From Azoarcus sp. (lineage in GTDB: Bacteria; Pseudomonadota; Gammaproteobacteria; Burkholderiales; Rhodocyclaceae), in the NCBI GenBank assembly GCA_031268195.1, contig JAIRXQ010000017.1:1-64000 (forward strand): a stretch of 64,000 bases of DNA, in the 5' to 3' direction. The translations under genes and the position numbers were made by a program. Numbering within the stretch: position 1 is the stretch's first letter; every line of letters begins with the position of its first letter. Under the pieces are notes generated by a model. That model was not told the origin of the DNA and ran no database searches. It worked only from the letters and a program-made list of their open reading frames with translations. Below are positions 27,991-36,814 of this stretch, one piece after another.

Positions 27991-29760
27991 ATGGGCGACA
28001 GTGATTACGTGCAAAAGACAGCGTTGGAAGATGCGCTATTATCGGAGCTAAAGGACTCCACCATAACCAAAGGCTGCGGCAAAAACATTTTGCTTGCTGG
28101 CCCATGGGGGTCTGGAAAGACGCGTTTACTGGAACATCTTCAACAAAGACTGAAAGATAACACTGATTTTTTCGTGATCTGCTTCTCGCCATCGGAAAAC
28201 ACTACTACTGACAACGATCCGCGCCTCTCTTTTTGGAATAATCTTTATGCGTTATTCTTATCAAATACACTAAAGGAAAAAAAGAATGAGCCTGCAAAAA
28301 TGTGCCTTGAGCGTCTATGTGGATGGATGAGAGAAATAATAGGTGAAATTCGTTCCCCCAAAGCGCATTATTTTAAGTACTTTAAAAGGAAAATGGGAGC
28401 CAAATTTATTCAAATGGGATTGCATCAATATTCCACAGATAAACTTATCGAAACCACAAAAGCAGTTGATAGCACCTTTGGGATTATTCTATTGCCGAAA
28501 TTAATACAAACACTTATACAAGTGAATGGCGCAAAAATTGCTCTAGTGTTAGGAGGTATTTTACTCATACTAATAACAGGAAGTGGATTGCTTATCAAAC
28601 TGTTTGCGCTGTCGACAGGAGTAATTTCACTCGCATCATTGAAAAAAGGTGCATTAAGAAAATATGCATGGATAACGGGAGGAATTTTATTTGTACTAAT
28701 GGCAGGAGGTTGCATAGAATATAATAATAAATGCTTGGAAATTATCAAGAATTTTATCACGCTGCTGGCAGGAATAGTTGCCTTCGTTCTGCTGCTGGCA
28801 GGCGTACTGATAAAGCCCGTAAATAAAAATACACCAATCACAGAAAGTCGCAAAATAATAAAAGACCTATTGTCAGACATAAGGAACATCACAGGGGCAA
28901 AGCATTTGTTATTGCTTGTTGATGATTTTGATCGCATGCTTCCTGACAAAGCGGTCAAAATATTTGACGAACTACAGTGCCTGTTTATGCCCTACAGTCG
29001 CTTCGATCCGCGTCATGAGGAAACGTGGCCTCTCACCAGCATATGGGCCGTCAATACATCTATTCTGGAAGAATATCTTTATAGTCAACACGGTAACATG
29101 CCATCATTCGACCCAAATGCTTATCTTGAAAAAATCTTTGACTGCCGAATAAGAGTACCGATTATCGGCATAGGGAGTACAGCAGTAACAGCGAATTTGT
29201 GGGAGGAAAGTTTATCGCCTGTTTGGTATACTATCATTAATGATGCAGATGTTAAATCTGCTAAAGATGTAGCCAGCGAGTTATCTAAGGGGGTCCGCTA
29301 TAAAGCTCTTGATAATTTCCGGACATTTAACCGTATCCGAGATGAATTTATCCGATGTATCCGGAACGGCCTTATCCGGCAGATGGGAGAACTCTGGAAG
29401 AATCGCAACAACAATGGCGACGTGATCACTACAGATGAGAAGGTTACCCGTGTGGGGTTAGTTCGTATTGTGCGCTTGATCGTAGTAGCCAATGTGTTTC
29501 GGAGTTTTCATGAGAACATTGCCCTATATGAGGGCAACTGGGAAATATACATAAACCTGATTAACCAGTCCTTAGGGAACCCACAACACCCGACCAGCCA
29601 TCCGTGGTGTCGTTTTGCTGGCGATCCTGATCTCATCACTTTGTTAGGCGAGAAGCAACTTGGCGCAATAAAATTTGATAAAGATAAATATGTTTGTGAT
29701 GATACTGGGCGCACTAACCTACAGCATGACTTGGTGAAGTATCAGGAAAATGGGCTGTAA
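27991..29760 (+). CDS. Membrane KAP P-loop NTPase
   Basis: The protein has 589 residues. ATG 27991 is preferred (AAGAGGG eight bases upstream, 13 bp after the previous stop); a GTG at 27964 overlaps the upstream gene. Walker A is AGPWGSGKT (K43) and Walker B is LLLLVDDFDRM (D311, D312, D314). Between them lie about three hydrophobic helices (~183-205, ~226-243, ~255-275). This is the classic KAP layout, with helices inserted in the NTPase domain to hold it at the inner membrane. The C-terminal ~270 residues are family-typical helical sequence. The gene is clearly AT-rich compared with flanking chromosome, a sign of horizontal transfer. A membrane-linked defence or sensing role is inferred. 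Confidence 0.85.
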   Translation: MGDSDYVQKTALEDALLSELKDSTITKGCGKNILLAGPWGSGKTRLLEHLQQRLKDNTDFFVICFSPSENTTTDNDPRLSFWNNLYALFLSNTLKEKKNEPAKMCLERLCGWMREIIGEIRSPKAHYFKYFKRKMGAKFIQMGLHQYSTDKLIETTKAVDSTFGIILLPKLIQTLIQVNGAKIALVLGGILLILITGSGLLIKLFALSTGVISLASLKKGALRKYAWITGGILFVLMAGGCIEYNNKCLEIIKNFITLLAGIVAFVLLLAGVLIKPVNKNTPITESRKIIKDLLSDIRNITGAKHLLLLVDDFDRMLPDKAVKIFDELQCLFMPYSRFDPRHEETWPLTSIWAVNTSILEEYLYSQHGNMPSFDPNAYLEKIFDCRIRVPIIGIGSTAVTANLWEESLSPVWYTIINDADVKSAKDVASELSKGVRYKALDNFRTFNRIRDEFIRCIRNGLIRQMGELWKNRNNNGDVITTDEKVTRVGLVRIVRLIVVANVFRSFHENIALYEGNWEIYINLINQSLGNPQHPTSHPWCRFAGDPDLITLLGEKQLGAIKFDKDKYVCDDTGRTNLQHDLVKYQENGL

Positions 29761-30202
29761 TCTTTCGGGATGTGAAATAATCTCTTAGAACCGTTAAGAC
29801 GGTTATATCTGGCTACTCAAATACATTCTTATTATTGTGGAGCCTTTTGCAAAATCCCACGTTATCGGACCTTGATTGCTGATCTGCCTAGCAAAAAGAG
29901 GAGCGGGCGGCCATGTCTGGCATGATCTGGTAGAGAGTCCGATGATCATAACGCCCGCTTGTGATTGCTATTTCCCGCACGCTTCTGATGCAAGGTTGGC
30001 ATGTCGTCAGCCACCTCCTGTATCGACCCAGTAAAAACCTGCTCAAGAGTTAACCTTGAATGAGTTTGACGATGAGTCTGGTGATGGAAGAAAAAATCAA
30101 GCGGCGGGCAGCCAAGCGCAAAAGCGTGTTGTTGATTGAAATTCTACAAGGCAAAACGACGGTCTCGGAAGCAAGCCGGGCGGTGAGTGCTAGAATCCCA
30201 CT
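29761..30202 (+). other. Island right flank with IS debris
   Basis: No intact gene. A weak hairpin (AACCGT/ACGGTT, 29789-29804) may end the KAP operon but lacks a T-run. The stretch from 29842 (GGAGCCTTTTGCAAAATCCC) resembles an IS5-type end, though no transposase can be read. From 30084 a transposase N-terminal fragment is seen. Confidence 0.4.
30084..30189 (+). pseudogene. Truncated transposase orfA-like fragment
   Basis: The start MEEKIKRRAAKRKS followed by VLLIEILQGKTTVSEASRA matches the helix-turn-helix N-terminus of IS transposase OrfA/DUF1153-type proteins. Homology stops at ~30189, where the sequence passes into the leader of gltX. It is a scar of an insertion element at the right border of the island. 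Confidence 0.6.
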
Positions 30203-30230
30203 CCCCGGCGTGCTGAACCGCCGGGGTTTT
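30203..30230 (+). terminator. Rho-independent terminator upstream of gltX
   Basis: An 8-bp perfect GC stem (CCCCGGCG / CGCCGGGG) with an 8-nt loop, followed by TTTTCTTTT. It insulates gltX from transcripts coming out of the island. Confidence 0.85.
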
Positions 30231-30256
30231 CTTTTGTCCTCGATCTCCCTATCGCC

Positions 30257-31657
30257 ATGATTTCCACTGTCCGTACCCGTTTCGCTCCCAGCCCGACTGG
30301 CTATCTGCATATCGGGGGGGCGCGCACTGCGCTGTTTTCATGGGCCTATGCCCGTCACCACGGCGGCACGTTCGTGTTGCGCGTCGAGGATACGGATGTG
30401 GCGCGTTCGACGCCGGAGGCGGTGCAGGCGATCCTCGATGGCATGAAGTGGCTTGGACTCGATTACGACGAGGGGCCGTTTTACCAGATGCAGCGCATGG
30501 ATCGTTACAAGGAAGCGATCCAGCAGATGCTCGCGGATGGCACGGCGTACTACTGCTACACATCGAAGGAAGCGCTCGATGCCCTGCGCGCCGGGCAGGA
30601 GGCGAAGAAGCTGAAGCCGCGCTACGATGGGCGCTGGCGGCCCGAGGCGGGTAAAACGCTGCCGCCGCCCCCGGCGGGCGTCGAGCCTGTCGTGCGCTTC
30701 AAAAATCCGGCTTCCGGCACGGTGGCGTGGGACGACTGCGTGAAAGGGCATATCGAGTTTGCCAACACGGAGTTGGATGACTTCATCATCGCGCGCGCCG
30801 ACGGCACGCCGACCTATAATTTTTGCGTGGTGATCGACGATTGGGATATGGGCATCACCCACGTCATTCGCGGCGACGACCACGTCAACAACACGCCGCG
30901 CCAGATCAACGTGTTGCGGGCGCTCGGCGCGACGGTGCCGCAGTACGCGCATCTGTCGATGATCCTCGGCGGCGACGGGGCGAAGCTCTCCAAGCGCCAC
31001 GGCGCGGTGAGCGTCATGCAGTACCACGACGACGGCTATCTGCCCGATGCGGTGCTGAATTACCTCGCGCGCTTGAGCTGGAGCCACGGTGACGACGAGC
31101 AGTTCTCGCGGGCGCAGTTCGTCGAGTGGTTCGAGCTCGATCACATCACGCCCTCGGCGGCGCGCTTCGACACCGGGAAGTTGAACTGGCTGAACGCGCA
31201 ATACATCAAGGCGAGCGAGGATGCGGCGCTCGCCGCCGAGGTGGGGGCGCGCCTGAGCAAGCGGGGCGTTGCCACGGCGGGCGGGCCGGATCTGGCCGCC
31301 GTGCTGGCGCTCTACAAGGAACGCGCCGATAACTTGAATACGCTGGCCGCGGCGGTGACGCCGTTCTACGCCGAGGCTGCCATCGCGCCGGAATGGGCCG
31401 AAAAGCACTTTACGTCCCCGGCGCGAGCCGCGCTTGCCAGCCTCGCGGTACGGCTCGGCGCGTTGGGCGAATGGCGCCGCGCTGCCATCTCGCAGGCGAT
31501 CGGGGACACGATGAAGGAGCATGGGCTCAAGATGCCGCAGATCGCCATTCCGTTGCGCGTGGCGCTGCTGGGGGTGGAACACACGCCGTCCATCGATGCG
31601 GTGCTGGAGGTGTTCGGGCGGGAGCGGACGTTGGGGCGGCTGGCGTCACTGCGCTGA
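30257..31657 (+). CDS. gltX: Glutamyl-tRNA synthetase
   Basis: The 466-residue class I aminoacyl-tRNA synthetase charges tRNA-Glu. [16 protein letters not shown] contains the HIGH-type motif and KLSKRHG is the KMSKS-type motif; VEDTD and the anticodon-binding C-terminus are present. It is the right-hand neighbour of the island. The last 12 bp overlap the 3' end of convergent mog. Confidence 0.97.
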   Translation: MISTVRTRFAPSPTGYLHIGGARTALFSWAYARHHGGTFVLRVEDTDVARSTPEAVQAILDGMKWLGLDYDEGPFYQMQRMDRYKEAIQQMLADGTAYYCYTSKEALDALRAGQEAKKLKPRYDGRWRPEAGKTLPPPPAGVEPVVRFKNPASGTVAWDDCVKGHIEFANTELDDFIIARADGTPTYNFCVVIDDWDMGITHVIRGDDHVNNTPRQINVLRALGATVPQYAHLSMILGGDGAKLSKRHGAVSVMQYHDDGYLPDAVLNYLARLSWSHGDDEQFSRAQFVEWFELDHITPSAARFDTGKLNWLNAQYIKASEDAALAAEVGARLSKRGVATAGGPDLAAVLALYKERADNLNTLAAAVTPFYAEAAIAPEWAEKHFTSPARAALASLAVRLGALGEWRRAAISQAIGDTMKEHGLKMPQIAIPLRVALLGVEHTPSIDAVLEVFGRERTLGRLASLR

Positions 31658-32182
31658 CGCAGGCCGAAACGCTTTGCAAACCGCTGGATTCGTTTCCAGG
31701 GCGTCGCCGCCGATCAAGTCGATGCAATAGGGCACGGCGGGAAACACTGCCGCCAGACATTGCGCGATGGCCGCCGGTTTTCCCGGCAGGTTGATGATGA
31801 GGCTCTTGCCCCGAATGCCCGCCGTCTGGCGCGAGAGAATCGCCGTCGGTACGGCATCGAGCGAGACGGCGCGCATCGATTCACCGAAGCCGGGCAGCAT
31901 TTTTTCGCAGACGGCCCCGGTCGCCTCCGGCGCGATGTCGCGCGGCGCGGGCCCGGTGCTGCCTGTGGTGACGATGAGGCAGCAGCCTTCCGTGCCCGCC
32001 AGCTCGATCAGGGTCGATTCGATCAGGGCGCGTTCGTCGGGGATGACGCGCGCGACGGGCTCCCAGGCGCTCGCCAGCGCCTTGTCGATCCACTCGAAGA
32101 TGGCCGGGCCGCCCTTGTCCTCATATTCGCCGCGACTGGCGCGGTCGGAAATAGTCACGATGCCGATGCGTGCAATGGTCAT
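31646..32182 (-). CDS. mog: Molybdopterin adenylyltransferase
   Basis: The 178-residue protein carries out adenylation of molybdopterin before metal insertion. [29 protein letters not shown] and the C-terminal NLPGKPAAI are MogA/MoaB signatures. It lies 15 bp after ccsA on the same strand, so molybdenum cofactor and nrf maturation genes appear to share a transcript. Confidence 0.9.
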   Translation of the reverse strand: MTIARIGIVTISDRASRGEYEDKGGPAIFEWIDKALASAWEPVARVIPDERALIESTLIELAGTEGCCLIVTTGSTGPAPRDIAPEATGAVCEKMLPGFGESMRAVSLDAVPTAILSRQTAGIRGKSLIINLPGKPAAIAQCLAAVFPAVPYCIDLIGGDALETNPAVCKAFRPASAQ

Positions 32183-32197
32183 GTTTTTTACCGGAAA

Positions 32198-32986
32198 TCA
32201 GGAATAAAGGTGCAGGCTGCCCTGTGCGCCGGGGAAAAGCGATGTGCCGAGCCAGCCGAGCAGCAACAGCAAAAAGGCGACGGGCAGCGTCCAGGCGACG
32301 AGTTTGTCGGTGCGGCCCTGGGCGCGCAGGTGAATGTAGATGAGATAGGCTGCGCCGGTGACGAAGGCGAGCGTCTCCTTGGGGTCCCACGCCCAGTAAT
32401 GGCCCCACGCTTCCCTGGCCCAGACTGCGCCGAGCAGCAGGCCGAGGACGAGGAAGCCGAAGCCGATGTGCGCGGCCTCGTCCATGAAGGCAAAAAGATG
32501 CGTGTCGGCGGGTTGTGTGCGCTGCCGCCAAAGCTGCGCGAGTGCGGCGAAGGCGGCGATGCCGAACAAGGCGTAGGCGAGGATGTAGATGACGACGTGC
32601 GGCACGAAAAAGAAACTTTGCAGGGCGGGCATCAGTGCGATGGAGTGGCTTTCGGGGTCGAGCATGTCGACGGCGGCGAAAGCCGTTGCCATGACCGCTG
32701 TGAGCAGCAGCAGCCAACCATCGCGCCAGCGCAGCCAGGTGAGATGACCGGCGGCGGCGAGGAAAAAGGCGTACCACAGCCGCGTCTCGCCCATCGTGCG
32801 CAGCGGCGGACGTGCGAGGGTGTGCCAGAACGCGGCGATGAAGGCGGCGAACAGGACGAGCCCCGCGAGCATCGGCAGCTCGATGGCGAGGCGGTGCACC
32901 GGGCGGGCGCGGCAGGCGAGGAGGCCCGCGATCAGCCAGCAGAGCGCGGCGGGCAGGGCAAAGAAGGGGAAGGCATCCCAGGTCAT
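32198..32986 (-). CDS. ccsA: CcsA/ResC-type cytochrome c heme lyase subunit
   Basis: The 262-residue membrane protein has about eight helices. The tryptophan-rich heme-handling motif is WGHYWAWDPKE, and conserved histidines lie in nearby loops (VPHVVIYI, EAAHIGFGF). CcsA works with CcsB/ResB in System II to attach heme to apocytochrome c outside the membrane. Next to nrfHA it corresponds to the C-terminal half of fused NrfI proteins, which serve the CXXCK site of NrfA. Confidence 0.9.
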   Translation of the reverse strand: MTWDAFPFFALPAALCWLIAGLLACRARPVHRLAIELPMLAGLVLFAAFIAAFWHTLARPPLRTMGETRLWYAFFLAAAGHLTWLRWRDGWLLLLTAVMATAFAAVDMLDPESHSIALMPALQSFFFVPHVVIYILAYALFGIAAFAALAQLWRQRTQPADTHLFAFMDEAAHIGFGFLVLGLLLGAVWAREAWGHYWAWDPKETLAFVTGAAYLIYIHLRAQGRTDKLVAWTLPVAFLLLLLGWLGTSLFPGAQGSLHLYS

Positions 32987-32998
32987 CGTGTGTCCTGC

Positions 32999-34279
32999 TT
33001 ATTGTCGTGTGCCCGCGCGCTGTGTGCCCGCGCCGCGTCCTATCAGCGACAGCGCGCCCAGCGCCATGATGCCCATGCCGATTTGCGCCGGGAGGAGCCA
33101 CGGGTCGCGCACCAGTTCGAAGCCGCTGTAGCTGGACATTTTTCCGGCGGCGGTGTCGTAGCTGTATTGGTAGATCGTCCAGCCGCCGATCGTGAGCGGC
33201 TTGTTGACTTCGAGCCGCGCGGCGATGCGCTCGCCGCTCGGGGTGAAGGCGACGATGTCCGAAGCATAGCGTTTCGGCTCCGGCTCGGTCATGGCCAGAA
33301 AATGCCGTTCGTCGAGCGTGAGCGCGGCGTAGAAACCCAGGACGTTACCGCCGCCGCAAATCCAGCCGCGGCGGGTTTTGCCGTTGACGAGGTTCTTTGC
33401 CGTGACCCGCGCCGCCGGGGTGGAGGCGGGCATGGGCGAGGCGCGGAACTCGCCGTCGATGCGCACGGCTTCGTGCAGGTATTCGTCGATGGAAATCTCC
33501 CAATCGCCAAGCCGTCCGCGCGGGCGCGCCGGGTCGATCTGGAGGAATGCGGGCGCGGCTTCGGGTTGCGGCGTATTGGTTTGGCGGTCGATGAGCGCGA
33601 GTTTGGGCGGGTATTCCTCCAGGGTGAAGTCTTTCAGTTCGATGGCAAGCGGCAAGGGCAGCGCCGTGCCGTCGCGGTCGAAAACGCGCCACTCGGTTTC
33701 GCCCTCGCGCACGTACATGACGGCGCGCTGCATGTCCGCCGCGCCGCATCCCGCCGCGGCGAGCAGTATCCACAGGCCGAGATGGTTGCAGAGAAACGCG
33801 AAATCGTGGCGCGGGGTGTGGTGCGAGGGGTGGCGCGAGGTGTCGTAAACTCGCCGCGCGACGGTGACGCCAAGCGCGAGCAGGGTGGCGGCGTAGAGCA
33901 GCACGAACGGCCACGAGGCGGTGACGCGGGCGAAGCCGAGGCGGGCAATCAGGCCGGCTGCGGCGGCGGGCGCGGGCGGATGCGCGAGTTGCGGCGTCAG
34001 GGTCATGTAGAGGGCGAGGACGAGCAGGGCGGCGATGAGCGCGACCGCGCACGGAATGCCGGAGAGCCAGCGCACGAACGGGGTGTTCTCAAAACGGACG
34101 GCGAGCGCGATCAGAACGAGCAGCAGCGCCAGTGCGACGAGGTTCGCCGGGAAATGCAGCAGGTAGAAATCGAAATAGCCGACGGTGAGTTGCAGCGCGA
34201 AACCGGCGGCGGCGATGCCGGTGGCGAACAGCGCGCTCTCGATGTATCCCCAGGGGAACTGCCAGATTCTTCTTGTCAT
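32999..34279 (-). CDS. resB: CcsB/ResB-like cytochrome c biogenesis protein
   Basis: The 426-residue protein has three to four N-terminal helices, a large periplasmic domain (~residues 180-390) and a C-terminal helix (LLPAQIGMGIMALGALSLIG). Conserved ResB features include the FLCNHLGLWILLAAAG segment and the late stretch WTIYQYSYD...SGFELVRDPW. It is the partner of CcsA 12 bp downstream, the pair being a split version of NrfI. It lies ~120 bp after nrfA. Confidence 0.85.
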   Translation of the reverse strand: MTRRIWQFPWGYIESALFATGIAAAGFALQLTVGYFDFYLLHFPANLVALALLLVLIALAVRFENTPFVRWLSGIPCAVALIAALLVLALYMTLTPQLAHPPAPAAAAGLIARLGFARVTASWPFVLLYAATLLALGVTVARRVYDTSRHPSHHTPRHDFAFLCNHLGLWILLAAAGCGAADMQRAVMYVREGETEWRVFDRDGTALPLPLAIELKDFTLEEYPPKLALIDRQTNTPQPEAAPAFLQIDPARPRGRLGDWEISIDEYLHEAVRIDGEFRASPMPASTPAARVTAKNLVNGKTRRGWICGGGNVLGFYAALTLDERHFLAMTEPEPKRYASDIVAFTPSGERIAARLEVNKPLTIGGWTIYQYSYDTAAGKMSSYSGFELVRDPWLLPAQIGMGIMALGALSLIGRGAGTQRAGTRQ

Positions 34280-34402
34280 GAGACGAGAATACCCGCCTTT
34301 CGGCGGGTATCCCAGAGGTTGTCGGGGCGGATCGGTGCCTCCGCGCGATGCTCTTGCGGCGTTCGAGCGGGGCGGACGGCTTTCGCCCCTGCGGGAACAT
34401 GA

Positions 34403-35971
34403 TTACTCGACCATGTCCGCGGCTTGCGTATCGTCGATGAACCGCTTGTTGGTCTTGGCCTCCTCGATCCAGCCCGGCAGCACCTTGCTCAGAAACGCTT
34501 GCTTGTCGGCCCGGAATTTTTCCATGTTCAAGCCGATGAACGTCTGTGCTTTTGCCTTGGTGGAGATATCGGGCATGGTAAAGACGACGCCTGCGGCGGT
34601 CAGCAGCTTTTGCGCTTCGATTTGCGCCTGCAAGGACTTGTCGAGCGCGTGCGAGAGGATGCGCGCGGTTTCCACCGGGGCATGGAAGGAGCCGCCGTGG
34701 GACGCCACGCCGTAATCCCAGCGCCAGCCGGCTTGCCGCAGCAGTTGTTGCACGGGTTTGAGGCGCTCCTCGCTCACACCGGCATCCAGCGCCTGCTTTG
34801 CCATGATGTGCGCTTTGGCGAGTTCGGCCTCGACGCGGTCGCGGATCTCCAGCACCTTGTCCTGATTGTCGTAGACATCCCGCAGCAGATTTTCCTCGCT
34901 TTCGCGGTGGCATGTCTGGCAGGCCGCGGCCACGTTCTTGAGCGGACTCATGACCTGGTGGTCGGAGAACTTGATGCCGCCCTCGGACTTGTACGGCATG
35001 TGGCAGTCCGCGCAGGACAAGCCGCGTTTGCCGTGCGTGCCCATGAGAAACACTTCGTAGTCCGGGTGCTGGGCCTTGAGCATCGGCGCCTTGGAGAGGG
35101 CATGCACCCAGTCCTTGTAGTTGAGCGCGGGATCGTCGTAATAGGCTTCCATCGCCTCGACGCTCATGCCATCGACCATTTTCTCGACGGGCATGCCGGC
35201 TGTCAGTTTCTTGCCGTTGTCCCACGGGAAGGTCAGATACTTGCCGTCGCCCTTGAAGTAGTACTCGACGTGGCATTGCGCGCACACCAGCGAGCGCATC
35301 TCCTGCGGGCTGGCCTGGGTGATTTCCATGCCGCGCCGCTCGAAGGCTTCGATGAGCGCCGGACGGGTGATCGTCAAATTCATCGTCTTGGGATCGTGGC
35401 AATCCGCGCAGCCCAGGGGATTGACGATCTGGTCGCCGAGCTCGCTCCACTTCGATTGATAGTAATTTTCAATGCCCAGCTCGTTCATCATGCGCGGCAC
35501 GTCCGGGCTCTTACAGGTCCAACAGGTGCCGGGCTGCATGTCTTTATTCTCGCCGACACCGGGGGCGCCGACACGCAGGGTCGCGCGCATGTCGTCGATG
35601 GTGTAGGCATGGCCGCGCGGCGCGTTGTAATCGCGCGAGAACGCATAACCGGCCCACAGCACGACCATGTTCGGACGGCTGTCCAACACATCTTCGACCA
35701 TGTTGCCGAGGTGTTTGCTGCGGAAGTCCATCTCCCGCGTTTTTTTCCACGTATCGTATTCGCGCGGGAAATTCAGGCCCCACAGGGGGCTGCGCGGTTC
35801 GATGCCGTCGATGTCGACTTTCTTGTTGCTGTACAAGGTGGCGACTTCGGCGCGCTTTTCCGTGATGGAGGCCGCGAGCAGCCCCAGCAGAAAGACGGCC
35901 GCCAGCGCGATGAGGAAAACGAGCCAGCCGACGGCGGGCTTCTCCTTGATGGTTTCGGCGAATTTGCTCAT
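34403..35971 (-). CDS. nrfA: Ammonia-forming cytochrome c nitrite reductase, catalytic subunit
   Basis: The 522-residue pentaheme enzyme reduces nitrite to ammonium with six electrons in the periplasm. The active-site heme has the special CWTCK motif (150-154); the others are CADCH (188-192), CAQCH (230-234), CADCH (320-324) and CQTCH (351-355). An uncleaved-looking N-terminal helix (GWLVFLIALAAVFLLGLLAA) is the signal/anchor. The start at 35971 has GGAGGG seven bases upstream. Downstream of nrfH and upstream of the heme lyase genes. Confidence 0.97.
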   Translation of the reverse strand: MSKFAETIKEKPAVGWLVFLIALAAVFLLGLLAASITEKRAEVATLYSNKKVDIDGIEPRSPLWGLNFPREYDTWKKTREMDFRSKHLGNMVEDVLDSRPNMVVLWAGYAFSRDYNAPRGHAYTIDDMRATLRVGAPGVGENKDMQPGTCWTCKSPDVPRMMNELGIENYYQSKWSELGDQIVNPLGCADCHDPKTMNLTITRPALIEAFERRGMEITQASPQEMRSLVCAQCHVEYYFKGDGKYLTFPWDNGKKLTAGMPVEKMVDGMSVEAMEAYYDDPALNYKDWVHALSKAPMLKAQHPDYEVFLMGTHGKRGLSCADCHMPYKSEGGIKFSDHQVMSPLKNVAAACQTCHRESEENLLRDVYDNQDKVLEIRDRVEAELAKAHIMAKQALDAGVSEERLKPVQQLLRQAGWRWDYGVASHGGSFHAPVETARILSHALDKSLQAQIEAQKLLTAAGVVFTMPDISTKAKAQTFIGLNMEKFRADKQAFLSKVLPGWIEEAKTNKRFIDDTQAADMVE

Positions 35972-36010
35972 GTTGACACCCTCCGGTGACATCGGTCGGT
36001 ATTGCGGTCG

Positions 36011-36610
36011 TTACCTCATCATGTCCTTGAGCCAATCGGGCACGGATGACGCGGGCAGCGGCACGACAGCGCCCGGCGCCGAGGCGAAGCCGCTGTTCGT
36101 GGTGTGTGGCATCTGCCGGTGGCAATCCCAACAGGCTTTTTGCCCGCCATGCTGGATGTCCTCGGACGTTGCGAAGCCCGTTTTGGCCAGCGCGGTGTTG
36201 AGCTGGGTGTGGCAGCGCACGCAGTTTGCCTGAATGACTTTTACGCTCGCGGCGCGCGGCCGCACGGCGGGCGGCTGATCCGTAAACAAGAGTTGCGAAG
36301 CATGGTAGATGCCGTCCTCGGCCTCGAACAGCAGGCCCGCGAGGCGGCTGCTTTGCGGGATATGACAGTCCTTGCAAGTGGCCCACTGGCGATGGGAACT
36401 CTTGCTCCACGACTGGTAAGAGGCCGACATGATGTGACAGTTCACACAGGCCGACGGGTCATTGCCGAGATAGGAGAAAACTCTCGACGTGTAGGCCACA
36501 TACACGGCCAGCCCCGCTGCCACGCCGCCCAACACAAACAGCGACACGACAAACTTGTTGGGAAGAGCCTTCAAACAGGCTCCGAAGGTACAGGATAAGC
36601 GTCCGAACAC
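36011..36610 (-). CDS. nrfH: Cytochrome c nitrite reductase, quinol-oxidising small subunit
   Basis: The 199-residue NapC/NirT-family tetraheme protein is anchored by one N-terminal helix (FVVSLFVLGGVAAGLAVYV). Heme sites: CVNCH, CKDCH, CVRCH, CWDCH. It oxidises menaquinol or ubiquinol and passes electrons to NrfA. The C-terminal ~35 residues after the last heme are a Pro/Ala/Ser-rich extension. It is 39 bp ahead of the nrfA start. The leader contains an interrupted palindrome (ATTGA-N11-TCAAT, 36719-36739). Confidence 0.95.
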   Translation of the reverse strand: MFGRLSCTFGACLKALPNKFVVSLFVLGGVAAGLAVYVAYTSRVFSYLGNDPSACVNCHIMSASYQSWSKSSHRQWATCKDCHIPQSSRLAGLLFEAEDGIYHASQLLFTDQPPAVRPRAASVKVIQANCVRCHTQLNTALAKTGFATSEDIQHGGQKACWDCHRQMPHTTNSGFASAPGAVVPLPASSVPDWLKDMMR

Positions 36611-36762
36611 GACCCACCTCCCTATCGCAGCGAGGAGCAGCGAGAAAGGAGCGCGAAACCGCGTCGCACTCCTTGTCTCCCGTGGTGTAGCCTCTTGAGG
36701 ATGCTACTCCTTTGTTCCATTGATAGAGATATTGTCAATATCCGTTTTGCGCTGGGTCAACG

Positions 36763-36803
36763 TAATACCTCGCGCAATACCTCGCAATACCCAGGGCAAT
36801 ACC
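36763..36803. repeat. Four AATACC repeats between yjiK and nrfH
   Basis: AATACC occurs at 36763, 36776, 36786 and 36798, twice followed by TCGC. The spacing of 10-13 bp is near one helical turn, which suits a regulator binding site upstream of nrfH; the regulator is unknown. Confidence 0.45.
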
Positions 36804-36814
36804 TGCCTTTGCAG

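Noticed and set aside
29761-30202. Attachment-site repeat of the tRNA-Val 3' end at the right border of the island
   Set aside because: Reading for copies of the last ~20 tRNA bases found none; integration at the tRNA is therefore not shown.
31760-34402. Very long forward open frame opposite mog, ccsA and resB
   Set aside because: It is antisense to recognisable genes, has shadow composition and no domain motif; high GC produces many such frames.
36719-36739. FNR site upstream of nrfH
   Set aside because: The palindrome arms are 11 bp apart instead of the 4-bp spacing of TTGAT-N4-ATCAA.
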